A stretch of 64,000 bases of DNA from Cocleimonas sp. GTDB lineage: Bacteria; Pseudomonadota; Gammaproteobacteria; Thiotrichales; Thiotrichaceae. This document shows, in pieces, positions 43,633 through 53,345 of this stretch (position 1 is the first letter of the stretch; every line of letters starts with the position of its first letter). The translations under genes and the position numbers were made by a program. The stretch covers positions 6,981-70,980 of the forward strand of contig JAKIUW010000018.1 in assembly GCA_021647365.1 (NCBI GenBank), written 5' to 3'. The notes under the pieces were generated by a model. It worked only from the letters and a program-made list of their open reading frames with translations, was not told the origin of the DNA and searched no databases.

Positions 43633-45219
43633 TTGTTAAATGATAGGGCTATAGAATTGTCTTCAGCAGTAAAAAACGACATTCATTACAGTAATAATGA
43701 TTGGAACGATATAATTAAAAAATACAAACTCCATAGTAATATGGAAATTGTTATTAGTGAGAAATCTTCCACAAACCCAACTGATTCGAACAGAGGAGGT
43801 TACGCTTCGCCGTGGGTTTTTAGAACAGTTGTTCTAACTGGGTTAGTAGCATTACTAGGAAATCTTCCTTTTCAATCTCGTTTAGTTAATGCATCTAACA
43901 CTAACATCCAAGCATTTAACATTAGCCCTATAGAAGAAACCATTACTAAAGCAGTAGCTTCACACGATCATTCTATTAAAGAATTTGAGATTGAAAATCA
44001 ATTTACAGAAGTTGATGATGTCATTATTGGATTTCACGAGCTAGCATTACCTAAGCACGCCCTTCAAACCTACGCGGGTACAGTTGATGAAGATAACAGC
44101 AGCAAATGGACAACTTACCAAGTTAAATCTTACGACAATCTGACCAATATTTTCTACAAGCTAGGTCATCAATCTAGTTTAAAAACATTACAAAAAGATA
44201 ATAACTTTAAGAAAGAATTAAAGTCACTCAAAAAGGGCAGTATTGTTCGCGCCAGTTCAAACAGTGATGGCGACTTATCGGAGTTAGTCTTCACTCATGA
44301 CAAGAGAAACAGCTACGTTATTACTTTGAATGATGATACATACACAGGCAAATGGAAGAAAAATATTTTTGAAGTACGCCAATCACGTGCTAGCTTTACT
44401 ATAAAGAATGGCCTTTTCTTTGACGGTAAAAAAGCAGGCGTTGCAAACAAGATAATTAAGCAGGTTGTTAAAGTATTCGATTGGGATATCGACTTTTCTC
44501 ACGACATTAGAGTCGGCGATGAAGTAACGGCTGTTTTTGAAGAGATTTACCATGATGGCGACAAGGTTGCTGATCAAAACTTATTAGCGGCGGAGTTTAT
44601 CAATAAAGGCAGAGAATTTAGAGCCATTCGTTTTACCAACAAAGATAATAAAACAGATTACTTCACACCACAGGGTCGTGAGATGAAAAAAGCTTTTATT
44701 CGTACACCGATTGCTCATGCGCGTGTTTCATCACACTTTAACCCTGGTCGTTTCCACCCTAAGCTTCATAAAATTCGTGCGCACAAAGGCACTGACTTTG
44801 CAGCAAGAACAGGAACGCCAATTATGGCAACAGGCAACGGCACGATTAAATCAATCGGGCGCAAAGGTGGCTATGGTCGCGCCATTGTGATCCAACATCG
44901 TGAAGGATATACAACTTTATACGCACACATGTCTAAGTATAAAAAGAAACTGAAACAAGGCGATAAAGTGTATCAAGGCGATATAATTGGTTACGTTGGT
45001 TCTTCTGGGTTGGCGACAGGTCCGCATCTGCATTACGAATTTCGCAAAAACAACACCCCTATCAACTCGATGACAGCATCACTGCCTAACAGCATGTCAT
45101 TGACGAAGCGCGAGCTTAAAGACTTCCGCAACAGTGCGTACAACTTAGTATTACAGCTAAACGTTTTACACCGTTTTGTAAAAGCTAAGATTGAAATAAA
45201 CAGCGCTATCGGTGGTTAA
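43633..45219 (+). CDS. M23 family peptidoglycan endopeptidase (MepM-like)
   Basis: Periplasmic zinc endopeptidase that cuts peptidoglycan cross-links. One membrane anchor (VFRTVVLTGLVALLGNLPF, about residues 58-77), a LysM-like/OapA-type region (YQVKSYDNLTNIFYKLGH), a middle domain, and the C-terminal M23 domain with zinc ligands His384 and Asp388 (HKGTDFAA) and HLH at 465-467 (TGPHLHYEF). The start is uncertain: the longest frame begins with TTG at 43633; ATG at 43741 would keep the anchor. It lies 25 nt before anmK, a peptidoglycan-recycling gene. Confidence 0.92.
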   Translation: MLNDRAIELSSAVKNDIHYSNNDWNDIIKKYKLHSNMEIVISEKSSTNPTDSNRGGYASPWVFRTVVLTGLVALLGNLPFQSRLVNASNTNIQAFNISPIEETITKAVASHDHSIKEFEIENQFTEVDDVIIGFHELALPKHALQTYAGTVDEDNSSKWTTYQVKSYDNLTNIFYKLGHQSSLKTLQKDNNFKKELKSLKKGSIVRASSNSDGDLSELVFTHDKRNSYVITLNDDTYTGKWKKNIFEVRQSRASFTIKNGLFFDGKKAGVANKIIKQVVKVFDWDIDFSHDIRVGDEVTAVFEEIYHDGDKVADQNLLAAEFINKGREFRAIRFTNKDNKTDYFTPQGREMKKAFIRTPIAHARVSSHFNPGRFHPKLHKIRAHKGTDFAARTGTPIMATGNGTIKSIGRKGGYGRAIVIQHREGYTTLYAHMSKYKKKLKQGDKVYQGDIIGYVGSSGLATGPHLHYEFRKNNTPINSMTASLPNSMSLTKRELKDFRNSAYNLVLQLNVLHRFVKAKIEINSAIGG

Positions 45220-45244
45220 TTTTCCTCTCTTAGCCGAACTATAA

Positions 45245-46360
45245 ATGGCTGAAAATTCCTATTATATCGGCTTAATGTCTGGCACCAGCCTTGATGGAGT
45301 TGATGCTGTATTGGTTGACTTCAAAACAGATACTCCTAAGCTTGTCGCTAACCATTCCCACCCAATACCCAAAAAATTACAAACAAAACTTATTGAATTT
45401 ACCCGGCCAGACTGGTGTGGGAGTATTGCGAACATGGGTACATTTCATCAGCAACTGGGAAGGTTATTTTCTGATGCAGTTAATAAACTACTCAAAACAT
45501 CAAATACAGCCCCGCAACAAGTGCTAGCCATTGGTAGCCATGGTCAAACGCTTTGGCATCAACCAACAGGCGATTTTCCTTTCAGCTTACAACTTGGTGA
45601 TGCTAATTTAATAACAGAACTCACAAATATCACTACCGTCGCAGATTTCCGTAGCCGTGACATTGCCGCAGGAGGACAAGGCGCACCGCTTGTGCCTGCT
45701 TTTCATCATAAGGTACTCAGCCATAACGGCAAAAGTCGTGTAATCTTAAATATTGGCGGTATTGCCAATATCAGTGTTTTACCTTCAAAAGCCTCTAACA
45801 AGCCTGTAATGGGTTTTGATACAGGGCCTGGTAATGGCCTTATTGATGCATGGATACACGCTCATAAGGCCAATAACTACGATAAGAGCGGTGATTGGGG
45901 TAGATCAGGCGCTATACAAGATGATGTTTTAAACACGCTACTTGAAGACCCTTACTTTTCACTCCCCGAACCCAAAAGTACAGGGAAAGAGTTTTTTAAC
46001 CTTGCTTGGTTAAAGAACACATTAGGAAATACGTTAGAAGATCATAAACCAGAAGATATTCAAGCAACATTGATCGACCTAACTGCCAAGACCATTGCCA
46101 ACAGTATTGACACATCCTGTGATGAATTGTTTGTGTGTGGTGGCGGTATTCATAATCATTTTTTAATTGAACGTCTTCGACACCACTTACCTGATATTAC
46201 CATCGCATCAACAGAAAAATTAGGTATTGATCCTGATTGGATGGAAGCGATTGCGTTTGCTTGGCTGGCTAAACAAACCATGGAAGGAAAAGCAGGGAAT
46301 TTACCCTCAGCAACAGGTGCTAAAGGCCCGCGTATTTTAGGCGCAATTTATACTGCTTAG
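45245..46360 (+). CDS. anmK: Anhydro-N-acetylmuramic acid kinase
   Basis: Cytoplasmic recycling enzyme converting 1,6-anhydro-MurNAc to MurNAc-6-phosphate. Signature YIGLMSGTSLDGVDAVLVDF at the N-terminus, GSHGQTLWHQP, DFRSRDIAAGGQGAPLVPAF, MGFDTGPGNGLIDAW and VCGGGIHNHFLIERL. Length 371 is standard. Follows the M23 peptidase gene in a likely operon, a common pairing. Confidence 0.96.
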   Translation: MAENSYYIGLMSGTSLDGVDAVLVDFKTDTPKLVANHSHPIPKKLQTKLIEFTRPDWCGSIANMGTFHQQLGRLFSDAVNKLLKTSNTAPQQVLAIGSHGQTLWHQPTGDFPFSLQLGDANLITELTNITTVADFRSRDIAAGGQGAPLVPAFHHKVLSHNGKSRVILNIGGIANISVLPSKASNKPVMGFDTGPGNGLIDAWIHAHKANNYDKSGDWGRSGAIQDDVLNTLLEDPYFSLPEPKSTGKEFFNLAWLKNTLGNTLEDHKPEDIQATLIDLTAKTIANSIDTSCDELFVCGGGIHNHFLIERLRHHLPDITIASTEKLGIDPDWMEAIAFAWLAKQTMEGKAGNLPSATGAKGPRILGAIYTA

Positions 46361-46381
46361 GTTTTTGGTCAATATTTCTGA

Positions 46382-46762
46382 TTATGCCGCCTGAACTGGT
46401 ATTGCATTCGACAGTCGCTCTATCCCATTCTGCTCATCTGCATAAACTAAAACTGGTTTAAACGTCTCAACCTCTGCTTCACTCATTTCGGCATAGATGC
46501 AAATAATCATTTTATCACCCGGGCTAGCCTTGTGTGCCGCCGCGCCGTTAACGGAGATCGTACCCGAACCCGCTTCAGCAACAATCGCATAAGTTACAAA
46601 ACGCTCACCATTAGTTACATTGTAAATATGTAATTGTTCATATTCACGAATACCTGCCGCCTTTAATAAATCCAAATCTATGGCGCACGAACCTTCATAG
46701 TCTAATTCAGCATGAGTCACCGTTACGCGATGTAGTTTTGATTTAAGTAATGTTAGATTCAT
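46382..46762 (-). CDS. panD: Aspartate 1-decarboxylase
   Basis: Makes beta-alanine for pantothenate. The proenzyme self-cleaves between Gly24 and Ser25 (DYEGSCAIDLDLL) to form the pyruvoyl group. Later blocks ERFVTYAIVAEAGSGTISVNG and AAHKASPGDKMIIC match the family. Length 126 equals that of E. coli. Last gene of the pantothenate set, separated from panC by repeat pair R11. Confidence 0.97.
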   Translation of the reverse strand: MNLTLLKSKLHRVTVTHAELDYEGSCAIDLDLLKAAGIREYEQLHIYNVTNGERFVTYAIVAEAGSGTISVNGAAAHKASPGDKMIICIYAEMSEAEVETFKPVLVYADEQNGIERLSNAIPVQAA

Positions 46763-46775
46763 TGGTTACTCCTAC

Positions 46776-46850
46776 AGCACACCCCCCTACTTTTACAGCA
46801 TGTTTCTGTTTTTATAAAAAACATCATGTAAAAGTAGGGGGGTGTGCTTT
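46776..46850. repeat. Dispersed repeat pair R11 (TAC/TAC, with loop)
   Basis: Left arm GCACACCCCCC, TAC, TTTTACAGCATG; loop TTTCTGTTTTTATAAAAAA; right arm complementary and ending GTGTGCTTTT. The loop start TTTCT is shared with R5 and R6. Lies between panC and panD, which are on the same strand. Confidence 0.95.
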
Positions 46851-46872
46851 TAATATTAACTAAATAAAAGTG

Positions 46873-47718
46873 CTAGAGATCAAGCGTAATATTATCAATC
46901 AAACGTGCTTTACCGAGCCAAGCTGATGCTAAAACCACTAGGTTTTTATCACCCGCTTTAGCAACTGACAAGTCATTCGCATTACGTACTTCTATATAAT
47001 CGGGTTTGAAACCATGCTTTTCAAGGTTTGCAGTAGCTATATTTTGCAAAGCTTGGTAAGCATGATTATCTTTTTGGATAGCATCAATAATTATAAGCAT
47101 TTCTTTATAAAGGCTTGGGGCGACCTTATTTCTTTGATCCGCAGTGAGATAATTATTACGCGAGCTCATAGCAAGCCCACTTTCCTCTCTTGCTGTAGGT
47201 GCCTCTATAATATCAATGCCAAAGTCTAAATCCTTTACCATGCGTTGGATTAGCATGAGTTGTTGGAAATCTTTTTTACCAAACACTGAAATATCGGGCT
47301 GAACCAAATTAAACAGCTTTGCTACGACCGTCGCCACACCTGAGAAGTGACCGGGCCGTGAGTCACCTTCTAGTATTTCACTGATTCCCCCAACGTTCAC
47401 ATGCGTTGTGCCACCATCGGGGTACATCTCTTTTGCGGTTGGCAAAAAAACCAAATCTACATTTTCTCGCTTAAGGAGCGCCAAATCATTTTCTAAGGTT
47501 TTAGGATAAGCATCCAAATCTTCGGGTCTATCAAATTGCGTAGGATTAAGAAATATTGAAACTATGACACGATCTGCAACTTCTTTGGCTTTTCTTACAA
47601 GTGATAAATGGCCATCATGCAAATTACCCAGCGTTGGCACAAAAGCCGTTGTTTCAGAATTTGAACGATAGCCTCGCATGACGACGCGCAGCGCATCTTT
47701 ATCATTTACTTGAATCAT
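46873..47718 (-). CDS. panC: Pantothenate synthetase
   Basis: Joins pantoate and beta-alanine with ATP. Family motifs: VPTLGNLHDGHLSLVRKAKE (the HxGH-like nucleotide site, here HDGH), IFLNPTQF, VFGKKDFQQLMLIQRMVKDL and GLAMSSRNNYLT with the KMSKS-like element. Length 281 is typical. Between panB and panD. Confidence 0.97.
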   Translation of the reverse strand: MIQVNDKDALRVVMRGYRSNSETTAFVPTLGNLHDGHLSLVRKAKEVADRVIVSIFLNPTQFDRPEDLDAYPKTLENDLALLKRENVDLVFLPTAKEMYPDGGTTHVNVGGISEILEGDSRPGHFSGVATVVAKLFNLVQPDISVFGKKDFQQLMLIQRMVKDLDFGIDIIEAPTAREESGLAMSSRNNYLTADQRNKVAPSLYKEMLIIIDAIQKDNHAYQALQNIATANLEKHGFKPDYIEVRNANDLSVAKAGDKNLVVLASAWLGKARLIDNITLDL

Positions 47719-47745
47719 ATTTGAAAACCTCTTATTAGGGCTAAT

Positions 47746-47770
47746 TCACACCCCCCTAGTTTTAGATGAT
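47746..47770 (+). repeat. Dispersed repeat arm R12 (single, TAG variant)
   Basis: TCACACCCCCC, TAG, TTTTAGATGAT: one C to G change in TTTTAC. Lies in the 76-nt gap between panB and panC. Confidence 0.85.
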
Positions 47771-47794
47771 AGATATAGTTACTATCAAAAATCC

Positions 47795-48592
47795 CTAGAA
47801 GAAGCACTGCTCATCAGCAGGAAAAGAAACATCACGCACGGCCGCCACATAAGCCGATATTGCCTCTGGGATATTACGACCATCCTTCAAGAAGTTAGCC
47901 GTAAACTTGGGTGCCAACGATGAAATACCAATCATATCTTGTAACACCAATACCTGCCCATCACATACTCGCCCTGCCCCGATGCCTATCGTTGGGATTT
48001 CTAGCTCTTTAGTTATTTTTTCTGCAAGATCAACAGGCACACATTCAAGCACCACGGCATCTGCACCCGCATCTTGAAGTGCAAGCGCATCATCAAGCAT
48101 CTGCTTAGCCACATCATCTTCTCGCCCTTGCACGCGATAACCACCCAGCTTATGCACCGTTTGCGGCGTTAAGCCTAGATGTGCGCATACAGGCACCCCA
48201 TGGTGTGTCATATGCCTTACCGTATCAATTTGTGCTTCGCCACCTTCAAGTTTTACGATATGCGCCTGCCCTTCCTGCATTAAACGCGCCGCATTGCTAA
48301 TAGCTTGGTTTGGGCTGGTGTAGCTCATAAACGGCAAATCTGCCATTATCATTGCTCGCTTGCATTGTGGTGCAACAGATTTTGCATGATAAATAATATC
48401 ATCAACACTAACAGGCACAGTTGAATCGTGTCCTTGCATGACCATACCGAGCGAATCGCCCACTAAAATCACATCCACATCCTGCTCGTCAATAACGCGC
48501 GCAAAGCTGGCATCATAAGCGGTGAGCGATACAATTTTTTCGCCCTTCTGCTTCATATCTCGAAGTGTTTTTACGGTAACGCGCTTAGCCAT
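47795..48592 (-). CDS. panB: 3-methyl-2-oxobutanoate hydroxymethyltransferase
   Basis: First step of pantoate synthesis. Signature VTVKTLRDMKQKGEKIVSLT, DVILVGDSLGMVMQGHDSTV, VKLEGGEAQID, VCAHLGLTPQTVHKLGGY and IPTIGIGAGRVCDGQVLVL. The ATG at 48592 (265 residues) is the family start; it overlaps the folK end by 8 nt, so translation is coupled. Confidence 0.97.
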   Translation of the reverse strand: MAKRVTVKTLRDMKQKGEKIVSLTAYDASFARVIDEQDVDVILVGDSLGMVMQGHDSTVPVSVDDIIYHAKSVAPQCKRAMIMADLPFMSYTSPNQAISNAARLMQEGQAHIVKLEGGEAQIDTVRHMTHHGVPVCAHLGLTPQTVHKLGGYRVQGREDDVAKQMLDDALALQDAGADAVVLECVPVDLAEKITKELEIPTIGIGAGRVCDGQVLVLQDMIGISSLAPKFTANFLKDGRNIPEAISAYVAAVRDVSFPADEQCFF

Positions 48593-49139
48593 GATGGGAA
48601 TATTCCTTAATTTCGCTTTTATCCTTTTCCGATAGTTTAGCAATACAATTGCTAAGTGTGGACTTATCGTTGATTTTCAAGTCTTCTTGATCTTCTTTTG
48701 TTTGCTCTGCAGTTGTGACTGAGAGGAGATCGCGCAAAGGATATAGCACGAATGCACGCTCACAAATTCGAGGGTGCGGCACGATTAATCGTTTGGTATT
48801 AATCGTTTCATCGCCGTAAAACAACAAATCCAAATCTAAGGTTCTGGCTCCCCAACGCTCAACACCTTCACGTACTCGTCCATTTTTATTTTCTATTTTT
48901 TGAAGCTCATCAAGCAGGTTTTCGGGGGTTAATGTGGTTTTAAACTCAACTGCCGCATTAATATAGTCAGGCTGATCTTGCGGGCCATGAGGCTTGCTTT
49001 GATACAGAAGCGAGGTGTTTATAAAGTCAATATCAGAGTGATTCGCCAAGGCTTGCAAGCCATCCATGATGTGCTTATCAGAATCACCAAGATTGCTTCC
49101 AAGAGCAACATAACAAAGAACTGGCTCAGTGTTTGTCAT
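48585..49139 (-). CDS. folK: Dihydropterin pyrophosphokinase (HPPK)
   Basis: Folate pathway kinase. Motifs: YVALGSNLGDSDKHIMDGLQ, LYQSKPHGPQDQPDYINAAV, ENKNGRVREGVERWGARTLD and DLDLLFYGDETINTKRL, VPHPRICERAFVLYPL. Length 184 is about 25 longer than the E. coli enzyme owing to a charged C-terminal tail that overlaps the panB start. Confidence 0.96.
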   Translation of the reverse strand: MTNTEPVLCYVALGSNLGDSDKHIMDGLQALANHSDIDFINTSLLYQSKPHGPQDQPDYINAAVEFKTTLTPENLLDELQKIENKNGRVREGVERWGARTLDLDLLFYGDETINTKRLIVPHPRICERAFVLYPLRDLLSVTTAEQTKEDQEDLKINDKSTLSNCIAKLSEKDKSEIKEYSHHG

Positions 49140-49141
49140 TG

Positions 49142-50431
49142 CTAACTGCGCTTATTGCGCCGACCTGTTCGATTACCTTTACCCTTTTTCTTAGGCGAAC
49201 TTGATGCTTGGCACATAGCAATTTTTTCTTGCTCATCAACTTCTTGAATCAATGTCCACCATTCACAATCATCAGGCATAATTTCGCCCGCTTGTGCGCG
49301 TAAACACATAAAATCATAAGCGGCACGGAAACGACGATGATCCAAAAAGCCCATAACACGACGGGTATTTTTAAATTGGAAGCGCCCTTGCATTGTCCAG
49401 ATTTCGCGTGTCATATTACTAAAACGGCGTGGTACAGAAATACATTTAACCTGCTCGGCAAAAGCATCTGTTGCAGCTAAATGAACTGACTGTAACGCAG
49501 GATTGCCTAGATCACGATACATCTCAGCACCTTCTTTAACCTGCTTCCACAACATGACGGCAAACAAAAACGCAGGTGTAACAGGCTTACCAGAGCGTAT
49601 TCGCTTATCCGTATTATTTAATGCTGCATAAACTAAATTGGTAAATGAGCCTTCTCCAGCCTCTTCTGCCAAGCCCTTTTCAGCTTGAGGAAAAAGATGC
49701 TCAAGTAAATGATAGTGTCTAAGCAGCTCCAATGTTTTAACTGCCATACCACCATGAAATAATTTCAATGTCTCATCAAACAAACGAGCAGGAGCAATAT
49801 TACCCAACAACGAGGATAACTCATAAATAGGCGCTTCCGATGCTGGCTCAATAGTTAAGTTAAGTTTTGCTGCAAAACGTACGGCACGTATCATGCGCAC
49901 AGGATCTTCACGATAACGTACAACAGGATCACCTATCATGCGTAACTGTAGCTTCTTTAAGTCATCCATCCCACCAACAAAATCTAAAACTTCGCCTGTT
50001 TCTAGATCATAAAATAATGCATTAATACTAAAATCACGACGATAAGCATCTTCAACGACCGTGCCATAAACATTATCATTGATGATTCGACCGTGGTCTC
50101 CCACCTGCCCTTTATCACTATTATCATGTGGTGCGCGAAATGTTGCCACCTCAAAATACTCACGCCCAAAATGCACGTGCGCCAATCGGAAACGGCGACC
50201 AATAATACGGGTAGAAGGAAGGACTTGCTTTACCTGTTCAGGAGTTGCACTGGTGGCAATATCGAAGTCTTTTGGGTGATAACCTAGCAGCAAATCACGA
50301 ACGCCACCACCAACCAAATAGGCTTCATAGCCAGCTTTGGTTAACGAGGTTAATATTGTACGGGCTTTTTTATCAATTTCCCGGGGATTAATACCGTGTT
50401 CAGTAGACGGTATTCGTGTAACTTGACTCAT
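49142..50431 (-). CDS. pcnB: Poly(A) polymerase I
   Basis: Adds 3' poly(A) tails to RNA and marks it for decay. Nucleotidyltransferase signature YEAYLVGGGVRDLLLGYHPK and DFDIATSATPEQVKQVLPST with the catalytic Asp pair; RRDFSINALFYDLETGEVLD; RMIRAVRFAAKLNL. Ends in a basic tail (KKKGKGNRTGRRNKRS). PcnB rather than CCA-adding enzyme is supported by the neighbour folK, the usual order. Confidence 0.95.
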   Translation of the reverse strand: MSQVTRIPSTEHGINPREIDKKARTILTSLTKAGYEAYLVGGGVRDLLLGYHPKDFDIATSATPEQVKQVLPSTRIIGRRFRLAHVHFGREYFEVATFRAPHDNSDKGQVGDHGRIINDNVYGTVVEDAYRRDFSINALFYDLETGEVLDFVGGMDDLKKLQLRMIGDPVVRYREDPVRMIRAVRFAAKLNLTIEPASEAPIYELSSLLGNIAPARLFDETLKLFHGGMAVKTLELLRHYHLLEHLFPQAEKGLAEEAGEGSFTNLVYAALNNTDKRIRSGKPVTPAFLFAVMLWKQVKEGAEMYRDLGNPALQSVHLAATDAFAEQVKCISVPRRFSNMTREIWTMQGRFQFKNTRRVMGFLDHRRFRAAYDFMCLRAQAGEIMPDDCEWWTLIQEVDEQEKIAMCQASSSPKKKGKGNRTGRRNKRS

Positions 50432-50529
50432 TAAATGAAGGTTGACCTAGTGATTTAACAAAGTCGCTAGCTTAACATAGCTAGCTTTTCTTTTATCACA
50501 AAAAACAAGTCACTTGTTAGCCTTTTTAA

Positions 50530-52005
50530 TTAAGCTTTTTCCAACTCTTTATTGCTACTTTGTTGCTCCATTTCAGTCAAACTTTTCTTAATAGTTTCTT
50601 GCTGATGAACTAGCTCCTTAAGCTCCTGAATTTTACGTCTCTTATCTTGATTCAACTTATCCATACTCATTTTCTTGAATCGCTGCTGCTCATCCAATTG
50701 TTTAAGATCACGCTTGTGCTGTTTAGTCATCTCTAGTTTTTGATTTTTAAACTCTGATGCTTTTGCATCTAACCGAGCAACTTCTTGCTTAAGCGAAGCC
50801 TTTTCTTGCTCTAAGTGAGCTAATTCATCTTGCTTAGCTTCCTTTACCTTGAATTTATGCCCATTCAATACTTTTTGTTGCTGCGAATACTCTTCTAACT
50901 CTTGAAGCTTTAACTCTTTTTGTTGGTTTGAAATATCAAGCAGTGATTGTTTTTCTTGCTGCTGCCTCGCTAAGTCTTCAATATCTTGCTCAACAAGTAA
51001 CAGTTGTTGCTGTAATTTCCCCGCTTCATTTTCCCATTTTTTACGTTGCTCTTCCAACTCAATAATATCCTGCTTATCAGCAAACTGCTTTTGCTCAAAA
51101 TTATCTAAAATGGCTTGCTCTTTCTTCTGCTCTTCAGTTTTTCTATTTTCTAACTTTCGGTCCACCAACTGTAACTGCTCAAGCTCATCGTGTTTTAGAT
51201 ATATATTCTGTCTTACACTGCTCAATTCTTTTTGCCCTAATGTTTTAGCTCTGGAATTATCATCTTCAAGCTTTTGGTGCTCCATTAGTTGCTGGGTTAT
51301 TTCATCATTTTTTAGCTGCTGATATTGAGCGACTTGGTCAACGCTTTGAGCGGTTAGTTCTTGCCTCTCCTCAAGTTGTTGTAACTCTTGCTCTGTAAGT
51401 TTTTGTTCTTGTTCTAGCTGTTTTAAATCTAGCTCTTTTAGTTTTCTATGCATCTCAATTTGCTTTGTATCTATCTGAGTCGACATTGCTGACATAACAA
51501 CAGGGCTAAGCACATCATTGTCTCTAAGATCCTGATAAACATGGGTTTCTTCTCTTGATTCTTCATAAGTAGAATATTCAGAGCTTATATCCCTATGAAT
51601 TTCTTCATGAATAGAAGGATTTTGGTCTTCCAAAGTATTGTCTGGTGATTCTTTTATTTCTTCTAGTTTTGTTAGCATTAAATCAGATTGACTTTCTAAT
51701 TGATGAAAGTTGTTTTTCAACGCTGCTAATGTTTCGGCATCATAAACTTCGTTTGCCCCATTATAGATAGCCTCATAAGCATTATGAAATGCTTGATGCA
51801 GCGCTTCAATTTCATCAAACCACGAAAAAGACTGTAATGAATGCTCTTCAGAATAAAGCCAAAGTCCGAACTCGCATTTATCACATGAAATTGGTTTTAG
51901 CACAACATGGGTAGACTTACCATCCACAAGCATTTGGGCTTGCTCCAACCACTCTCCAAAAGAATCAGATGCCTCTTGAATACCCGCCACTAATATTTTT
52001 TTCAT
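50530..52005 (-). CDS. CZB-like zinc-binding domain fused to a long coiled coil
   Basis: 491 residues, no named family. The N-terminus (residues 30-80) resembles the chemoreceptor zinc-binding CZB domain: CDKCEFGLWLY (Cys41, Cys44, Trp49) followed by LHQAFH (His70, His74). The usual first His of the CZB fold is not obvious. After an acidic linker (about 110-165), residues 170-485 are an almost unbroken Gln/Glu/Lys/Leu-rich coiled coil. No membrane segment or output domain is visible. It may be a zinc or redox-sensing scaffold. Lies upstream of pcnB; no functional link seen. Confidence 0.65.
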   Translation of the reverse strand: MKKILVAGIQEASDSFGEWLEQAQMLVDGKSTHVVLKPISCDKCEFGLWLYSEEHSLQSFSWFDEIEALHQAFHNAYEAIYNGANEVYDAETLAALKNNFHQLESQSDLMLTKLEEIKESPDNTLEDQNPSIHEEIHRDISSEYSTYEESREETHVYQDLRDNDVLSPVVMSAMSTQIDTKQIEMHRKLKELDLKQLEQEQKLTEQELQQLEERQELTAQSVDQVAQYQQLKNDEITQQLMEHQKLEDDNSRAKTLGQKELSSVRQNIYLKHDELEQLQLVDRKLENRKTEEQKKEQAILDNFEQKQFADKQDIIELEEQRKKWENEAGKLQQQLLLVEQDIEDLARQQQEKQSLLDISNQQKELKLQELEEYSQQQKVLNGHKFKVKEAKQDELAHLEQEKASLKQEVARLDAKASEFKNQKLEMTKQHKRDLKQLDEQQRFKKMSMDKLNQDKRRKIQELKELVHQQETIKKSLTEMEQQSSNKELEKA

Positions 52006-52126
52006 TTTATAACCTAGAAACTTATTATTTTTATATTTTCACGATATTATAATATTTCGCGTGATTTTTCCAAGAACAATGGATTAGCGGTAGCTAAAAT
52101 CACCACTTAATCGTAATTGAATACCA

Positions 52127-53305
52127 CTAACCTTGATTAATACACCGCCCGAGGCGTTTAATACCTTCTATTATTTTTTCTTCATTCACCGTTACATAAC
52201 TTAAACGCAGTGTATTTTCTTCAGTTTCATCACCAACATAAAAAGGTTTCCCTGGTACAAAAGCCACTTTTTCTTTTATTGCTTTATCAAATAACGCCAT
52301 CGCAGACATCTCTTTAGAAAGTGCCACCCATAAGAACATCCCTCCCTCTGATTCAGCTATTGTCACATCAGCAGGAAAGTATTGTTTAATCGCATCCATC
52401 ATCACTTGTTTTTGTTTTCCATAGAATTGAATGATTTTTTCGATATGATCATCCAATGCGTTATCTTTCAAATACTGGAAAATGACTTGTTGTGAAAAAT
52501 AGTTAGTATGTAAATCTGCCGCTTGTTTAGCGATAACCAAAGGTTTCATTAACCAATCAGGTGCAACGATCCAACCCAATCTAAACGATGGCACAACGAC
52601 TTTTGAGAAGGAACCTAACAGTAATGTTTGTTCAGGTAATAATTCGTAGAAATTAGATTTTTGTGCCCCTGAAAAGCGTAACTCACCATAAGGATCATCT
52701 TGAATAAGCAAGGTATCAAACTGAGAAACAACACCCGCAACCGCTTCCCTATTCTCTTGTGAGTAAGAAATCCCTGTAGGATTTTGAAAATTAGGCACGG
52801 TATAAAGAAGCTTGGGCTTATAATCTGCTAATACCTGCGTTAATTGTTCAACATTCAAGCCATTATCATCAATCGCTACCGTATGCATTTTGGGCTGATA
52901 TAATGAAAACGATTGAATTGCGCCGAGATAACCAGGGTTTTCAATAGCTATTGAATCACCTTCATTGAGTAAAACCTTTCCGAGTAAATCCAACGCTTGC
53001 TGTGAGCCATTGGTGATTAAAATATTATCTACTGAAATATCTAAACCTTGTTTCTCTTTATAACGCTTTGCTATCCAGGCTCTTAATTCATCATCCCCTT
53101 CTGAGTTTGCATACTGCAATGTTTGCGTGGGATTATCTTCCAAAACTTTATTACACGCATCTTGTAGCCCCTGAACAGGAAACAAATCGGAGCTAGGCAA
53201 ACCTCCCGCAAAAGAGATGACATCTGACTGCGTTGATACTTTGAGAATTCTACGAATAAAAGATTCAGGAACATTCTGAATTCGATTTGAGAGTAAGTTT
53301 TTCAC
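52127..53305 (-). CDS. PLP-dependent aminotransferase, LysN-like (fold type I)
   Basis: 392 residues, class I/II aminotransferase of the 2-aminoadipate/LysN-like group. Start region ISFAGGLPSSDLFPVQGLQD, cofactor region TNGSQQALDLLGKVLLNEGD, YTVPNFQNPTGISYS, IQDDPYGELRF, and the Schiff-base Lys in LLGSFSKVVVPSFRLGWIV. Start codon is GTG at 53305 with AGGAG 8 nt upstream. Third gene of the LysE-DUF711-aminotransferase run, after a 131-nt gap holding an AT-rich GATAAT-type element. Substrate unknown. Confidence 0.9.
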   Translation of the reverse strand: MKNLLSNRIQNVPESFIRRILKVSTQSDVISFAGGLPSSDLFPVQGLQDACNKVLEDNPTQTLQYANSEGDDELRAWIAKRYKEKQGLDISVDNILITNGSQQALDLLGKVLLNEGDSIAIENPGYLGAIQSFSLYQPKMHTVAIDDNGLNVEQLTQVLADYKPKLLYTVPNFQNPTGISYSQENREAVAGVVSQFDTLLIQDDPYGELRFSGAQKSNFYELLPEQTLLLGSFSKVVVPSFRLGWIVAPDWLMKPLVIAKQAADLHTNYFSQQVIFQYLKDNALDDHIEKIIQFYGKQKQVMMDAIKQYFPADVTIAESEGGMFLWVALSKEMSAMALFDKAIKEKVAFVPGKPFYVGDETEENTLRLSYVTVNEEKIIEGIKRLGRCINQG

Positions 53306-53345
53306 CTATTCACTCCTTTTAAATTATAACCATGTACTAATTGAC

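Noticed and set aside
50464..50494. GCTAGC...GCTAGC hairpin with T-run as a terminator
   Set aside because: The T-run is on the plus strand, but both neighbouring genes are on the minus strand; no plus-strand transcript needs ending here.
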